A stretch of DNA of 64,000 bases from assembly GCA_003963145.1 (NCBI GenBank), contig RXJJ01000002.1:1-64000 (forward strand). Reading direction: 5' to 3'. Positions 20,324 through 29,838 of the stretch are shown one piece after another. Below the pieces are notes generated by a model. The model worked only from the letters and a program-made list of their open reading frames with translations. It ran no database searches and had not been told where the DNA came from. This stretch comes from Bradyrhizobiaceae bacterium. GTDB lineage: Bacteria > Pseudomonadota > Alphaproteobacteria > Rhizobiales > Xanthobacteraceae. The position numbers were made by a program, and so were the translations under genes. How positions within the stretch are numbered: the stretch's first letter is position 1; every line of letters begins with the position of its first letter.

Positions 20324-21852
20324 CAGGCTCTCTGGCGAATTCCGTGGTGACCTGGCCTGTATTGTCAGTCACCACCTTCCTGCCGCTGGTCGGCGCGCTG
20401 CTGATCTGGCTGATCGCGCGCGGCGAGGAAGCCACTGCGGCGCGGACCTCGAAATGGATCGCGCTCTGGACCACCCTTATCACCTTTGCGGTGTCGATGA
20501 TCCTCGTGCTGCGCTTCGATCCGGCGCAGACCGGATTTCAGTTCGTCGAGAAGGCGCCGTGGGTCGCCAACACCATCATGTATCACATGGGTGTCGACGG
20601 CATTTCGCTGCCCTTCGTGATCCTGACCACCGCCGTGATGCCGTTCTGCATCCTTGCGAGCTGGAAATCGGTCACCAAGCGCGTGCGCGAATACATGATG
20701 GCGTTCCTGTTTCTCGAAACGCTGATGATCGGCACGTTCTCCGCGCTCGACCTTGTGCTGTTCTACCTGTTCTTCGAAGGCGGCCTGATCCCGATGTTCC
20801 TGATCATCGGCATCTGGGGCGGTCCGCGCCGGGTCTATGCCAGCTTCAAGTTCTTTCTCTATACCTTCCTCGGCTCGGTGCTGATGCTGCTGGCCATCAT
20901 GGCGCTGTACTGGAACGCCGGCACCACCGACATTCCGACCCTGATGACGACGCCGGTTCCGCGCAGCCTGCAGACATGGGCGTGGCTGGCGTTCTTCGCG
21001 TCCTTCGCGGTGAAGATGCCGATGTGGCCGGTCCACACCTGGCTGCCGGACGCCCACGTCGAGGCGCCGACGGCCGGTTCGGTCGTGCTCGCCGCGATCA
21101 TGCTGAAAATGGGTGGCTACGGCTTCCTGCGCTTCTCGCTGCCGATGTTCCCGCTGGCGAGCCACGATTTCGCGCCGCTGATCTTCTCGCTGTCGGCGAT
21201 CGCGATCATCTACACCTCGCTGGTCGCGCTGATGCAGGAAGACATCAAGAAGCTGATCGCCTATTCGTCGGTGGCGCATATGGGTTTCGTCACCATGGGC
21301 ATTTTCGCCGGCACCATGCAGGGCGTGGCCGGCGGCGTGTTCCAGATGGTGTCGCACGGCATCGTGTCCGGCGCGCTGTTCCTGTGCGTCGGCGTGATCT
21401 ACGACCGCATGCACACTCGCGAGATCGCGGCCTATGGCGGGCTTGTCAACCGCATGCCGATCTATGCGCTGGTGTTCATGGTGTTCACGATGGCCAATGT
21501 CGGCCTGCCGGGTACCTCCGGTTTTGTCGGCGAGTTCATGACTCTGCTCGGCACGTTCAAGGTCTCGGTCCCGACCGCGATCTTCGCCACCACCGGCGTC
21601 ATTCTCTCGGCGGCCTATGCGCTGTGGCTCTATCGCAAGGTGGTGTTCGGCGTGCTCGACAAGCCCGCACTGGCCGGCATCAAGGATCTGACGCTGCGCG
21701 AGGTGGTGATCCTCGCGCCTCTACTGGTCCTGACCATTCTGTTCGGCGTCTATCCCAAGCCCGTGCTCGATATGTCCGCGGCTTCGGTTCAGCACCTCGT
21801 TGACAATTACAGCACAGCGATCTCGGCCGTGAAGGCCGCGGCACTTCAGTGA
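20320..21852 (+). CDS. nuoM: NADH-quinone oxidoreductase subunit M
   Basis: NuoM (ND4 type) is an antiporter-like proton-pumping subunit. The 510-residue protein has about 14 helices. The first conserved glutamate is in [20 protein letters not shown] near residue 150, and the conserved lysine/histidine region is [20 protein letters not shown] near 235. The ATG at 20320 overlaps the nuoL stop (ATGA). The spacing to nuoN is 14 bases. Confidence 0.97.
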   Translation: MTGSLANSVVTWPVLSVTTFLPLVGALLIWLIARGEEATAARTSKWIALWTTLITFAVSMILVLRFDPAQTGFQFVEKAPWVANTIMYHMGVDGISLPFVILTTAVMPFCILASWKSVTKRVREYMMAFLFLETLMIGTFSALDLVLFYLFFEGGLIPMFLIIGIWGGPRRVYASFKFFLYTFLGSVLMLLAIMALYWNAGTTDIPTLMTTPVPRSLQTWAWLAFFASFAVKMPMWPVHTWLPDAHVEAPTAGSVVLAAIMLKMGGYGFLRFSLPMFPLASHDFAPLIFSLSAIAIIYTSLVALMQEDIKKLIAYSSVAHMGFVTMGIFAGTMQGVAGGVFQMVSHGIVSGALFLCVGVIYDRMHTREIAAYGGLVNRMPIYALVFMVFTMANVGLPGTSGFVGEFMTLLGTFKVSVPTAIFATTGVILSAAYALWLYRKVVFGVLDKPALAGIKDLTLREVVILAPLLVLTILFGVYPKPVLDMSAASVQHLVDNYSTAISAVKAAALQ

Positions 21853-21866
21853 GAGCAGGGTAGGCC

Positions 21867-23300
21867 ATGAATTTCGATATTGCAGGCTATTCGCTGCTTC
21901 CGGTTTTGCCGGAGATCGTGCTGGCCATCGGCGCCATGGTGCTGCTGATGATCGGCGCCTTCGGCGGCATCCGTACTTTACCGGTCGTCACCGCGCTGGC
22001 GGTGGTGTTGCTCGCAGTGACCGGCGTGCTGGTCGTGACGATCACGCGCGGCAAGCTGACCACCTTTGGCGGCAGCTTTATCGTGGACGATTACGCCCGC
22101 TTTCTGAAGGTGGTGGCGCTGACCGGGTCGGCCGTGACGCTGATCCTGTCGCGACGCTTCCTCGCCGATCAGGCGAAGATTTTTGAATATTCCGTGCTGG
22201 TGCTGCTGTCGACCACCGGCATGATGGTGCTGATCTCGGCCGGCGATCTCATCACGCTTTATCTCGGTTTGGAGTTGATGAGTCTGGCGCTTTATGTCGT
22301 CGCCGCGAGCCATCGCGACAACGTCAAATCGACCGAGGCTGGCCTGAAATATTTCGTGCTGGGCGCGCTGTCGTCCGGCATGCTGCTTTACGGCGCGTCG
22401 CTGATCTATGGCTTTACCGGCACCGTCAACTTCGCTGGCATCGCGGCCGCGGCCAAGACCGGCAGCATCGGCATCCTGTTCGGGATTGTGTTCCTGCTCG
22501 CCGGCCTGTGCTTCAAGGTGTCCGCCGTGCCATTCCACATGTGGACGCCGGACGTCTATGAAGGTGCGCCGACGCCGGTCACGGCCTTCTTCGCTTCAGC
22601 GCCGAAAGTCGCCGCCATCGCCGTGTTCGTCCGCGTGGCGCTGACCGCTTTTCCCGGCGTCACCCATGAATGGCAGCAGATCGTCGCCTTCGTCTCGCTG
22701 GCCTCGATGGCGCTCGGCTCGTTCGCGGCCATCGGCCAGAAGAACATCAAGCGCCTGATGGCGTATTCGTCCATCGGCCACATGGGCTTTGCGCTGGTCG
22801 GGCTCGCGGCGGGTACGCCGCAGGGCGCGCAGGGTGTGCTGATCTATATCGCCATTTATGTGGTGATGACGCTCGGCACCTTCGCGATCATCCTCGCCAT
22901 GAAGCGGAACGGGCAGGCGGTCGAGCAGATCAGCGATTTCGCGGGACTGTCGCGCACCAATCCGATCCTTGCCTTCCTGTTCGCGATGCTGCTGTTCTCG
23001 CTGGCGGGCGTGCCTCCGCTGGCGGGCTTCTTCGCCAAGTTCTACGTCTTCCTCGCTGCGATCCAGTCCGGTCTGGTGGTTCTGTCAGTGATCGGCGTGC
23101 TGACCTCGGTGGTGGGCGCGTTCTATTATCTGTCGATCGTCAAGGTGATGTATTTCGACGAACCGGCAGGTGCGGTCGACCCAATGGGCGGTGAGCTGCG
23201 GGCGGTGCTGGCGGTGGCCGGCCTGTTCAATCTCCTGTTCTTCATCTGGCCGGCGCCGCTGGTGAATGCCGCGACTGTCGCGGCCAAATCACTCTTCTAA
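21867..23300 (+). CDS. nuoN: NADH-quinone oxidoreductase subunit N
   Basis: NuoN (ND2 type) is the antiporter-like pump nearest the quinone module. The 477-residue protein has about 14 helices and shows the conserved LITLYLGLELMSLALYVVAA with its key glutamate near residue 135, and PFHMWTPDVYEGAPTPVTAF near 225. It is the last complex I gene and overlaps birA by one base (TAATG), so the transcript very likely continues. Confidence 0.97.
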   Translation: MNFDIAGYSLLPVLPEIVLAIGAMVLLMIGAFGGIRTLPVVTALAVVLLAVTGVLVVTITRGKLTTFGGSFIVDDYARFLKVVALTGSAVTLILSRRFLADQAKIFEYSVLVLLSTTGMMVLISAGDLITLYLGLELMSLALYVVAASHRDNVKSTEAGLKYFVLGALSSGMLLYGASLIYGFTGTVNFAGIAAAAKTGSIGILFGIVFLLAGLCFKVSAVPFHMWTPDVYEGAPTPVTAFFASAPKVAAIAVFVRVALTAFPGVTHEWQQIVAFVSLASMALGSFAAIGQKNIKRLMAYSSIGHMGFALVGLAAGTPQGAQGVLIYIAIYVVMTLGTFAIILAMKRNGQAVEQISDFAGLSRTNPILAFLFAMLLFSLAGVPPLAGFFAKFYVFLAAIQSGLVVLSVIGVLTSVVGAFYYLSIVKVMYFDEPAGAVDPMGGELRAVLAVAGLFNLLFFIWPAPLVNAATVAAKSLF

Positions 23301-24097
23301 TGGCCTTTGCGCTCGGTCCGCGGGCCGCCGCGGGAACGAGGCTGGAAGCTTTTGCAAGCATCGAGTCCACCAGCAGCGAGGCGATGGTTCGCATTCGCGC
23401 CGGCGAGCGCGGGCCGCTCTGGCTGGTGAGCGCGCATCAGACCGCCGGCCGCGGACGCCGCAACCGCCCCTGGATCGCGCCGCCGGGCAATCTGGCCGCC
23501 AGCATCATCGAAACATTCGACGCCTTGCCCTCGCTCGCGGCGACGCTGGGCTTTGCCGCCGGACTGGCGCTGCATGAGGCGCTGCAAGGCCTCGGCGTGG
23601 AGGAGGCGGCGCGCGGCGCAACGCCGTTGTTCCAACTGAAATGGCCGAACGACCTTCTGCTCGGCGGCGGCAAGGTCGCCGGAATCCTGCTTGAGGCTTC
23701 GGCGGCGAGCGAGCGTGTCACCGTTGTGACCGGGATCGGCGTCAATGTCGTTGCCGCGCCCACGGATACGCCTTATCCCGCCACGTCGCTTGCGGCACAC
23801 GGCCTGGCATGGACGGCGGAGGATGTTTTCTCCGCGCTGTCGGATAAATGGACAAAGTTGGTCTCGCTCTGGGATAACGGCGCCGGGTTCCCGAAAATCC
23901 GCGATCTGTGGCTTGATCGCGCCGCCGGGCTCGGCGAGCCTATGACGATTCGAAATGGCGAGAGCGTTTTGTCGGGACTGTTTGAAACCATCGACGATAC
24001 CGGCTGTCTCATCCTGAAGGGTGTGGATGGAGAGTTCGTGTCGATCGCGGCGGGCGACGTGTATTTCGGCGCAGCATCATCGGCGGGAGCCTCTTAA
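23300..24097 (+). CDS. birA: biotin--[acetyl-CoA-carboxylase] ligase
   Basis: BirA attaches biotin to the carboxyl carrier protein of acetyl-CoA carboxylase. This 265-residue form contains only the catalytic and C-terminal domains. It has TAGRGRRNRPWIAPPGNLAAS with the biotinyl-adenylate loop near residue 50, LKWPNDLLLGGGKVAGILLE near 112, and a small SH3-like C-terminal domain. The N-terminal DNA-binding domain of E. coli BirA is absent, so it should not repress a bio operon directly. It overlaps nuoN and RNase J by one base each. Confidence 0.95.
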   Translation: MAFALGPRAAAGTRLEAFASIESTSSEAMVRIRAGERGPLWLVSAHQTAGRGRRNRPWIAPPGNLAASIIETFDALPSLAATLGFAAGLALHEALQGLGVEEAARGATPLFQLKWPNDLLLGGGKVAGILLEASAASERVTVVTGIGVNVVAAPTDTPYPATSLAAHGLAWTAEDVFSALSDKWTKLVSLWDNGAGFPKIRDLWLDRAAGLGEPMTIRNGESVLSGLFETIDDTGCLILKGVDGEFVSIAAGDVYFGAASSAGAS

Positions 24098-25767
24098 TGG
24101 CGCGCCCGGATGAACTGACCTTCGCGCCGCTCGGCGGCGTCGGCGAGATCGGCATGAACCTGTCGATCTACGGCATCGGCGACCGCCAACGCCGGAGCTG
24201 GCTCGCGGTCGATCTTGGCGTGTCGTTCGGCAATGAGGAGCATCTGCCTGGCATCGACGTGATCATGCCGGACATTACCTTCCTCGAGAAGGAACGGAAA
24301 AACCTGATGGGGCTGGTTCTCACCCACGCCCATGAGGATCATTTCGGTGCGATCATCGATCTGTGGCCGCGTCTGCGATGCCCGATCTACGCGACAAAAT
24401 TCAGCGCGGCCCTGTTCGAGGCCAAGTGCAACAGCGAGCGCAACCCGCCGGATATTCCCGTGACCGTGATCGACTCGGGCGGGCGCGTGGACATCGGCCC
24501 GTTCAATGTCGAGTTCATTCCCGTCGCTCACTCGATTCCCGAATCCCACGCGCTGGCGATCCGTACGGAGGTCGGCACGGTGCTCCATACCGGCGACTGG
24601 AAGATCGATCCGACGCCGATCATCGGACGGCCGACCGACGAAAAGCGGCTGCGGGAACTGGGCGAGGAGGGCGTGCTGGCGCTGATCGGCGATTCCACCA
24701 ACGCGGTGCGCGATGGCCGCTCGCCATCGGAAAAGGAAGTGGCGGCAAATATCGCCGACCTCGTGAAAAAGGCGAAAGGCCGCGTCGCGGTCACGACCTT
24801 CGCCTCCAACGTCTCGCGCCTGCGCGCCGTTGCGGAAGCTGCCAGCGCCGCCGGGCGCGAGGTAGTTGTGGTCGGACGCGCGATGGAGCGCGTGGCGCAG
24901 GTGGCGCGCGAGTGCGGCTATCTCGACGGCGTCGCCGCATTTCGGGGCGTGGATCTGTACGGGCATTTTCCGCCGGACAAGGTGCTGGCGCTATGCACCG
25001 GCAGCCAGGGCGAGCCGCGCGCGGCGCTGGCGCGGATCGGCAATGACGATCACCCGGCGGTGACGCTGAACCGGGGCGACACCGTGATCTTTTCCTCGCG
25101 CACCATTCCGGGCAACGAGAAGGCGGTCGGCGCCATCATCAACGGTCTGGTCGGGCAGGGCATCGAGGTCATCACCGATCGCGACGCGCTGGTGCATGTC
25201 TCCGGCCATCCGCGCCGCGACGAACTGCGCGAGATGATCTCATGGGTGAAGCCGCAGATTCTGATTCCGGTTCACGGCGAGGCGCTGCATCTGTCCGAAC
25301 ACGCCAAACTGGCGCGTGCCTGCGGCGTGCCAAAGGTTATGGTCGTGAGCAATGGCGAGCTCGTGCGCCTCGGTCCCGGCGACCCGGCGGTGATCGACGA
25401 TCTGCCGTCCGGCCGTATCTACAAGGACGGGAATCTCCTTGAAAGCGGCACGGCGCGTGCGGTGGTCGAGCGCCGGCGGCTGTCCTTCGCCGGCGTCGCC
25501 TTCGTCGCCATTGCGCTCACGGAAAACGGCGAGCTTGCTGACGATCCGGAAGTTGAGCTGATCGGCATACCGGAGCGCAATGCCAGCGGCGAGGATATCG
25601 CCGACAACGCCTTCGATGTTGCGGTCGGGACGGTGGAAAATCTGCCGCGTGCGCGCCGCCGCGATCCCGATGCCGTCGCCGAGGCGGTGCGCCGGGCTGT
25701 CCGCGCGAGCATCGCCGAGCAGTGGGGCAAGAAGCCGATCTGCACGGTTCACGTGCTGGTGACGTAG
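24097..25767 (+). CDS. rnj: ribonuclease J
   Basis: RNase J is a beta-CASP metallo-beta-lactamase nuclease with endonuclease and 5'-3' exonuclease activity that acts in mRNA decay and rRNA maturation. The 556-residue protein shows the zinc motif LTHAHEDHFGAI near residue 73, then VAHSIPESHALAI, HTGDWKIDPTP near 165 and HVSGHPRRDEL near 367. The beta-CASP domain lies between, and a C-terminal alpha/beta domain ends the protein. The start overlaps the birA stop (TAATG). Confidence 0.95.
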   Translation: MARPDELTFAPLGGVGEIGMNLSIYGIGDRQRRSWLAVDLGVSFGNEEHLPGIDVIMPDITFLEKERKNLMGLVLTHAHEDHFGAIIDLWPRLRCPIYATKFSAALFEAKCNSERNPPDIPVTVIDSGGRVDIGPFNVEFIPVAHSIPESHALAIRTEVGTVLHTGDWKIDPTPIIGRPTDEKRLRELGEEGVLALIGDSTNAVRDGRSPSEKEVAANIADLVKKAKGRVAVTTFASNVSRLRAVAEAASAAGREVVVVGRAMERVAQVARECGYLDGVAAFRGVDLYGHFPPDKVLALCTGSQGEPRAALARIGNDDHPAVTLNRGDTVIFSSRTIPGNEKAVGAIINGLVGQGIEVITDRDALVHVSGHPRRDELREMISWVKPQILIPVHGEALHLSEHAKLARACGVPKVMVVSNGELVRLGPGDPAVIDDLPSGRIYKDGNLLESGTARAVVERRRLSFAGVAFVAIALTENGELADDPEVELIGIPERNASGEDIADNAFDVAVGTVENLPRARRRDPDAVAEAVRRAVRASIAEQWGKKPICTVHVLVT

Positions 25768-25770
25768 GTC

Positions 25771-26199
25771 ATGACGCCTGTCAGCACGCATGCCAGCAGT
25801 CTTGGCCGTCTCAACCATGTGGCCATCGCGGTGCTGGATGCCGTGAAAGCCGCCCGCATCTACGGTGCGCTGGGCGCAAAGGTTTCCGCTCCCGTGCCGC
25901 TGCCGGAGCACGGTGTCATCACCGTCTTCGTCGACCTGCCCAACACCAAGATCGAATTCATCGAACCGCTCGGGGATTCGTCCCCGATCGCAAAATTCCT
26001 CGAACGCAGCCCGGACGGCGGCATTCATCACCTGTGCTATGAAGTGACGGACATTCTCGCGGCCCGTGATAGGCTGGTGCAGGAGGGTGCGCGGATCCTC
26101 GGTGACGGCGAGCCGCGCATCGGCGCGCATGGCAAGCCGGTGCTGTTCCTGCATCCGAAGGACTTTTCCGGCGCGCTGATCGAACTCGAACAGGCTTGA
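25771..26199 (+). CDS. mce: methylmalonyl-CoA epimerase
   Basis: This 142-residue enzyme of the vicinal-oxygen-chelate (glyoxalase) fold interconverts (2R)- and (2S)-methylmalonyl-CoA in propionate and branched-chain amino acid breakdown. The metal ligands and family phrases are visible: LNHVAIAVLDAVKAARIY, IEFIEPLGDSSPIAKFL, GGIHHLCYEVTDI and VLFLHPKDFSGALIELEQ. It starts three bases after the RNase J stop and is the penultimate gene of the operon. No mutase gene is in the window. Confidence 0.93.
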   Translation: MTPVSTHASSLGRLNHVAIAVLDAVKAARIYGALGAKVSAPVPLPEHGVITVFVDLPNTKIEFIEPLGDSSPIAKFLERSPDGGIHHLCYEVTDILAARDRLVQEGARILGDGEPRIGAHGKPVLFLHPKDFSGALIELEQA

Positions 26200-26206
26200 T
26201 CTCGAC

Positions 26207-26482
26207 ATGGTCTACACGCTCTCGACAGCCTTCGCGATCTACTTCGTGGTGTGGTGGGTGGTGCTGTTCGCTGTGCTGCCGTTCGGCGTGCGCAGTCAGC
26301 ATGAAACAGGCGAGGACATTTTCGGCACCGATCCGGGCGCGCCGACCGCGCCGCTGATGCTGAAGAAGCTGCTGTGGACCACCATCGTTTCGGCGATCAT
26401 CTTCGGCGTTTCATGGTGGGCCTATCTGGCGGGATATCTCACCGTGGACCGGCTGTATCGCCTGATGGGGTTCACGAACTGA
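26207..26482 (+). CDS. DUF1467 family membrane protein
   Basis: This 91-residue protein has two hydrophobic helices (about 5-27 and 56-80) joined by a polar loop with SQHETGEDIFGTDPGAPTAP. That loop and the following LKKLLWTTIVSAIIFG match DUF1467, a short alphaproteobacterial family of unknown function. It starts 7 bases after mce and appears to be the last gene of the nuo-birA-rnj-mce unit; no + strand terminator with a T tract follows. In related genomes, from memory, proS follows directly, so the accessory region begins here. Confidence 0.88.
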   Translation: MVYTLSTAFAIYFVVWWVVLFAVLPFGVRSQHETGEDIFGTDPGAPTAPLMLKKLLWTTIVSAIIFGVSWWAYLAGYLTVDRLYRLMGFTN

Positions 26483-26529
26483 CGCGCGCGGCAGCGCCGG
26501 CATCGCGATCGTGATGCTTGCGAGAAACT

Positions 26530-26558
26530 AATTTCCAAAAAGAGATTTCCAAAAAAGA
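26530..26558 (-). repeat. tandem repeat forming two T tracts on the - strand
   Basis: ATTTCCAAAAAGAG at 26530-26543 is followed directly by ATTTCCAAAAAAGAG at 26544-26558, differing by one A. Read on the - strand these make two successive T tracts immediately after the terminator hairpin, as if the terminator tail had been duplicated. Confidence 0.8.
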
Positions 26559-26579
26559 GAGCAGGGCCCAGGCCCTGCT
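26551..26579 (-). terminator. intrinsic terminator on the - strand with no gene upstream
   Basis: A perfect 9-bp stem (GAGCAGGGC with GCCCTGCTC, 4-base loop) is followed on the - strand by TCTCTTTTTT. On the + strand there is no T tract, so it is oriented to end leftward transcription. No - strand coding gene lies upstream of it until the DUF2946 gene at 33239. Confidence 0.75.
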
Positions 26580-26716
26580 CAAATCGTATCGACCCTATTC
26601 TCCCGCAACGTTGGATTTGTCGTTGATTAAGCGGGAATGACGCTGCTTTTGCGCGCCCGGGTTCCTCCCAAGACTTAGGCCACCGACGGCCCTGGCGAAT
26701 GCCGTTTCCGTCCGGA
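26551..26716 (-). ncRNA. candidate small RNA of about 165 nt
   Basis: The region reads as a possible non-coding transcript running leftward into the terminator at 26579-26551. A -35/-10-like pair lies at 26750-26745 (ATGACA) and 26727-26722 (TACACA), 17 bases apart, which would start transcription near 26716. Within it are a hairpin ACGGC/GCCGT, a second stem TCCCGC/GCGGGA with a 24-base loop, and the terminator stem. I found no credible reading frame with a ribosome site. It does not match tmRNA, RNase P or SRP RNA signatures that I know. The length is like 6S RNA, but I cannot build the long rod with a central bubble. The 5' end is a guess. Confidence 0.35.
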
Positions 26717-26887
26717 CCGTTTGTGTAGCGGAATGATGCGCGCTTGTCATCCTTTTCGGCAAAAAATTTCATATTCACCGCAGCGCACAATATTTCGTTT
26801 CAAAACCTCTCGAAACCTTGTGATCGGACCATCTCGACTTCCGCGTGTATTCATGATCTAGGGGAAGAAGGGTTAACGGGGTTGGAC

Positions 26888-27259
26888 ATGCGCCGGCGGA
26901 TTGGGGCCTATCTTCCCATCGTCTTGTTCGCGATCGTCATGCAGTTGTTCGCGCCGATTGGCGCGACATGGGCTGCCGCCTCGGCCTATAGCGATCCCTT
27001 GGGCTTTGCGCCGATCTGTTCGCCTTCGAGCGGGCAGAGCGATGACGGCTCCTCGGGCTCGACCACCCCGCATTCGCCCTGTTGCCCGCTTTGCGTGCTG
27101 GCGCATGCCGGTTCAACCGCACCCACGCCTGTGGTTGCACCGTTCGTTGCACTCCATCTGTCGTGGCAGCGTGTCGTCTGGCTCGCTGAAACCCCCGTCG
27201 CCTCCGAGCGCGGCGGTGCTTCCACGACCCAGGCCCGCGGGCCTCCCTCCCAGTCCTGA
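26888..27259 (+). CDS. DUF2946 family protein (first copy)
   Basis: This 123-residue exported or membrane-anchored protein begins MRRRIGAYLPIVLFAIVMQL, a signal-type hydrophobic segment. It then has C44, a Ser/Gly linker and the cysteine-rich CCPLCVLAHAG at residues 65-75. C-x(about 20)-CPLC followed by His matches DUF2946, a short alpha/betaproteobacterial family often beside TonB-dependent receptors and copper genes (from general knowledge, not searched). The start is chosen for the GGGG ribosome site 6 bases upstream. It precedes the receptor at 27345 by 85 bp and is probably co-transcribed. The cysteine pair suggests metal or redox handling at the membrane. Confidence 0.8.
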   Translation: MRRRIGAYLPIVLFAIVMQLFAPIGATWAAASAYSDPLGFAPICSPSSGQSDDGSSGSTTPHSPCCPLCVLAHAGSTAPTPVVAPFVALHLSWQRVVWLAETPVASERGGASTTQARGPPSQS

Positions 27260-27344
27260 TCCGAATCATTCGCGCGGATAGCGGCTTTGCCGCGTCCGCA
27301 TGCATGGCATGTGCTGCGTTCGCGCGGCGATCGGGGCTATCTCG

Positions 27345-29807
27345 ATGTTTCGACGACATATCGTCTATCTGGGAATTTTTGCGATTGCCGTTCTTGGCGA
27401 CACGGCACTCCATGGAGACGCTTTGGCTGCGCCGCCGGACAGCAATCAGGTACTTCCCCCGGTCACGGTGGAATCGCCCAAGCCTCGTCCCGTTCCCAGC
27501 CCGAGAACGCCTGCGCAGCGAACGGCCGCGAGCGGTACTCACCGCCGCAAGCCCGCAACGACCCGGCAGCCGCTTGCCCCTGTCGTAGCTTCGGACACGC
27601 GAGGCTCAGGACCGACAAGCGCGGGCAATCCGCCAATCAAGGATCGCTATCAATTGCCGCAGACCAGCGAGAGCGCGACGGCCGAGCGAATTCGCGAGCA
27701 GGTCAATGCTCTGGATTCGGCTGACATGATCAAATACTTCCCGAGCCTTTTCGTCCGCAAACGCAATTACGGTGACAACCAGGCCGTGCTTGCGACGCGC
27801 ACCAGCGGCCTCGGTGCGAGCGCGCGCAGTCTCGTTTACGCCGACGATATTTTGCTGTCGTCGCTGATCGCCAACAACAACACGCTTGGCGTGCCGCAAT
27901 GGAACATGGTTTCGCCCGAAGCCATCAAGCGTGTCGATTTTCTTTACGGGCCGTTCTCTGCGGCCTATCCGGGCAACTCCGAAGGCGGCGTTCTGATCTA
28001 CACGACAAAGATGCCGGAAAAATTCGAGATGACGGCCAAACAGACCGAAGCATTCCAGACGTTTGACCGTTACGACACAAAGGGCACTTACAGAACGGAT
28101 CAGACCAGCGTTTCCATCGGCGACAAGCTGGACCGATTCTCTTATTTCATCAGCGGCAGTTATCAGAACAGCTACAGCCAGCCGCTGGCATGGGTGACGA
28201 CAGGCTCAAATCTTCCGGCAGGCGTCACAGGTGCAATTCCGCAATCGGGCCGCATTCCGAATACGCGCGCGGACGTGGTCGGCGCGGGTGGCCTCCTGCA
28301 CACGGAGCAGGAAACGGTCAACGGCAAGTTCGCCTATGACGTCACGCCGTGGATCAAGGCGACTTACACGATGGGACTTTGGAATAACGACGAGAATTCG
28401 TCGGTTCAAAGCTATCTGCGCACCGCCAGCGGTGCGCCGACTTTCGGCAATGTGTCGGGCTTCGCCAGCAATAATTTCAACTGGAACCAGACGCATATGG
28501 CCAATGCGGTTTCGCTCAAGTCCGACACCAAAGGTCTCTACGACTTCGACGTCTCGCTCTCGCGAGTCGATTTCCTGCAGGACATCCAGCGTTTGCCATT
28601 CGGTGTCGTCGCCAACAGCGCATCCTTCACGCCCTATGGAAAAATCGCGCGGCTCGATGGCACGAACTGGATGAATGGCGACGCCAATTTCATCTGGCGT
28701 CCGGGTTCGCACGAAGTCAGCTTCGGCTTCCATGGGGATGTTTATGAGTTGAACAATCCGACTTACCAGACATCCAACTGGACCGGCGGACCGGATTCGT
28801 CCAATACGCTTTACAGCAGCGGCCGGGGCAAAACGAGCACACTGGCATTGTGGGCGCAGGATGCCTGGCGATTTGCGCCTGACTGGAAACTGACGACCGG
28901 TGTACGTCTTGAGGACTGGTCCGCCTTCGATGGCTTCAATCTGTTCGCCAAAACCAATTCCGATGGAAGCCTCAACGGATCGCCGGTCATCAAATATCAG
29001 CCCGATCTGAGTTCAGCCAAGGTGTCACCGAAGCTGTCGCTGGCCTATGAGCCGAACAAGGCATGGCTGGTGACCGCCTCGATCGGGCAGGCATCGCGTT
29101 TTCCGACGGTGGCCGAACTTTATCAGATCGTGACTGCCGGAAATCTCACTGTCATCCCGAATCCAAATCTAAAGCCGGAAGATGTTCTGAGCGAGGAGAT
29201 CGCTATCGAGCGCCGTTTCACGGACGGCAAGGTGCGCCTCTCGTTCTTTAACGAAAACAGCCACAACACGCTCATCTCGCAGTTGAGTTCCACAACTGCG
29301 ACGAACGGCACGATCACGAACGCAACCTTTACGTCAAATGTCGACAAGACACGGACGACCGGCATCGAGCTTGCCGCGCAAAAGGACAATGTCCTGATCG
29401 ATCGTCTGGAGGTATTCGGCAGCATCACATGGGCGGATGCCCGTATCGTCAGCGACCCGACTTTCGTCAGCACAACCGGCACGACAGCCGACGGCAAGCG
29501 CATTCCCAACATCCCGGAATGGCGCGTTACGTCGGGCATGACATACCGGCCGGACGATTTGTGGGCCTATACGGTCGCGGTGCGCTATGCGAGCAAGCAA
29601 TACACGACACTCGACAACACCGACACGGTGAAGAACGTTTTCACGGCGTTCGACAGCTACACCGTGGTCGATCTTCGCGTCCAACGCAAAGTCACCGACA
29701 ACGTCACCGCCAGTTTCGGCATCGACAACGTCAACAACGCAAAATACACGCTCTATCATCCGTTCCCCGAGAGAACGTATGTCGCCGATTTGCGTGTGAA
29801 ATTCTGA
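27345..29807 (+). CDS. TonB-dependent outer-membrane receptor (first, ligand unknown)
   Basis: This active-transport barrel of about 820 residues has a signal peptide (MFRRHIVYLGIFAIAVLGDT, cleaved near residue 28) and a TonB-box-like LPPVTVESP at 37-45. A proline/arginine-rich linker to about residue 100 leads into a plug domain at about 108-230 (YADDILLSSLIANNN, GPFSAAYPGNSEGGVLIYTT), and the rest is a 22-strand-type barrel. Late motifs TVIPNPNLKPEDVLSEEI and the final phenylalanine in RVKF are typical. It lies between DUF2946 and the copper chaperone gene on the same strand, which suggests copper or a copper chelate. It lacks the CxxxM site of the second receptor, so the ligand is inferred only. 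Upstream in-frame ATGs at 27300 and 27309 lack a signal-like start. Confidence 0.88.
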   Translation: MFRRHIVYLGIFAIAVLGDTALHGDALAAPPDSNQVLPPVTVESPKPRPVPSPRTPAQRTAASGTHRRKPATTRQPLAPVVASDTRGSGPTSAGNPPIKDRYQLPQTSESATAERIREQVNALDSADMIKYFPSLFVRKRNYGDNQAVLATRTSGLGASARSLVYADDILLSSLIANNNTLGVPQWNMVSPEAIKRVDFLYGPFSAAYPGNSEGGVLIYTTKMPEKFEMTAKQTEAFQTFDRYDTKGTYRTDQTSVSIGDKLDRFSYFISGSYQNSYSQPLAWVTTGSNLPAGVTGAIPQSGRIPNTRADVVGAGGLLHTEQETVNGKFAYDVTPWIKATYTMGLWNNDENSSVQSYLRTASGAPTFGNVSGFASNNFNWNQTHMANAVSLKSDTKGLYDFDVSLSRVDFLQDIQRLPFGVVANSASFTPYGKIARLDGTNWMNGDANFIWRPGSHEVSFGFHGDVYELNNPTYQTSNWTGGPDSSNTLYSSGRGKTSTLALWAQDAWRFAPDWKLTTGVRLEDWSAFDGFNLFAKTNSDGSLNGSPVIKYQPDLSSAKVSPKLSLAYEPNKAWLVTASIGQASRFPTVAELYQIVTAGNLTVIPNPNLKPEDVLSEEIAIERRFTDGKVRLSFFNENSHNTLISQLSSTTATNGTITNATFTSNVDKTRTTGIELAAQKDNVLIDRLEVFGSITWADARIVSDPTFVSTTGTTADGKRIPNIPEWRVTSGMTYRPDDLWAYTVAVRYASKQYTTLDNTDTVKNVFTAFDSYTVVDLRVQRKVTDNVTASFGIDNVNNAKYTLYHPFPERTYVADLRVKF

Positions 29808-29838
29808 ACGTCCAAACCATCCAAAAAGGAGAAGTAAA

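Noticed and set aside
26558-26579. Terminator of the nuo-birA-rnj-mce-DUF1467 operon
   Set aside because: On the + strand the stem is followed by CAAATCGT, not T residues, so it is oriented for the - strand.
26422-26790. Possible 122-codon gene on the - strand across the DUF1467 end
   Set aside because: It overlaps DUF1467, has no ribosome site and its composition is antisense-like. The terminator within it breaks the frame into a non-coding candidate.
27300-27344. Earlier start (27300 or 27309) for the first TonB-dependent receptor
   Set aside because: The added residues (MHGMCCVRAAIGAIS) interrupt a normal signal peptide that begins at 27345.
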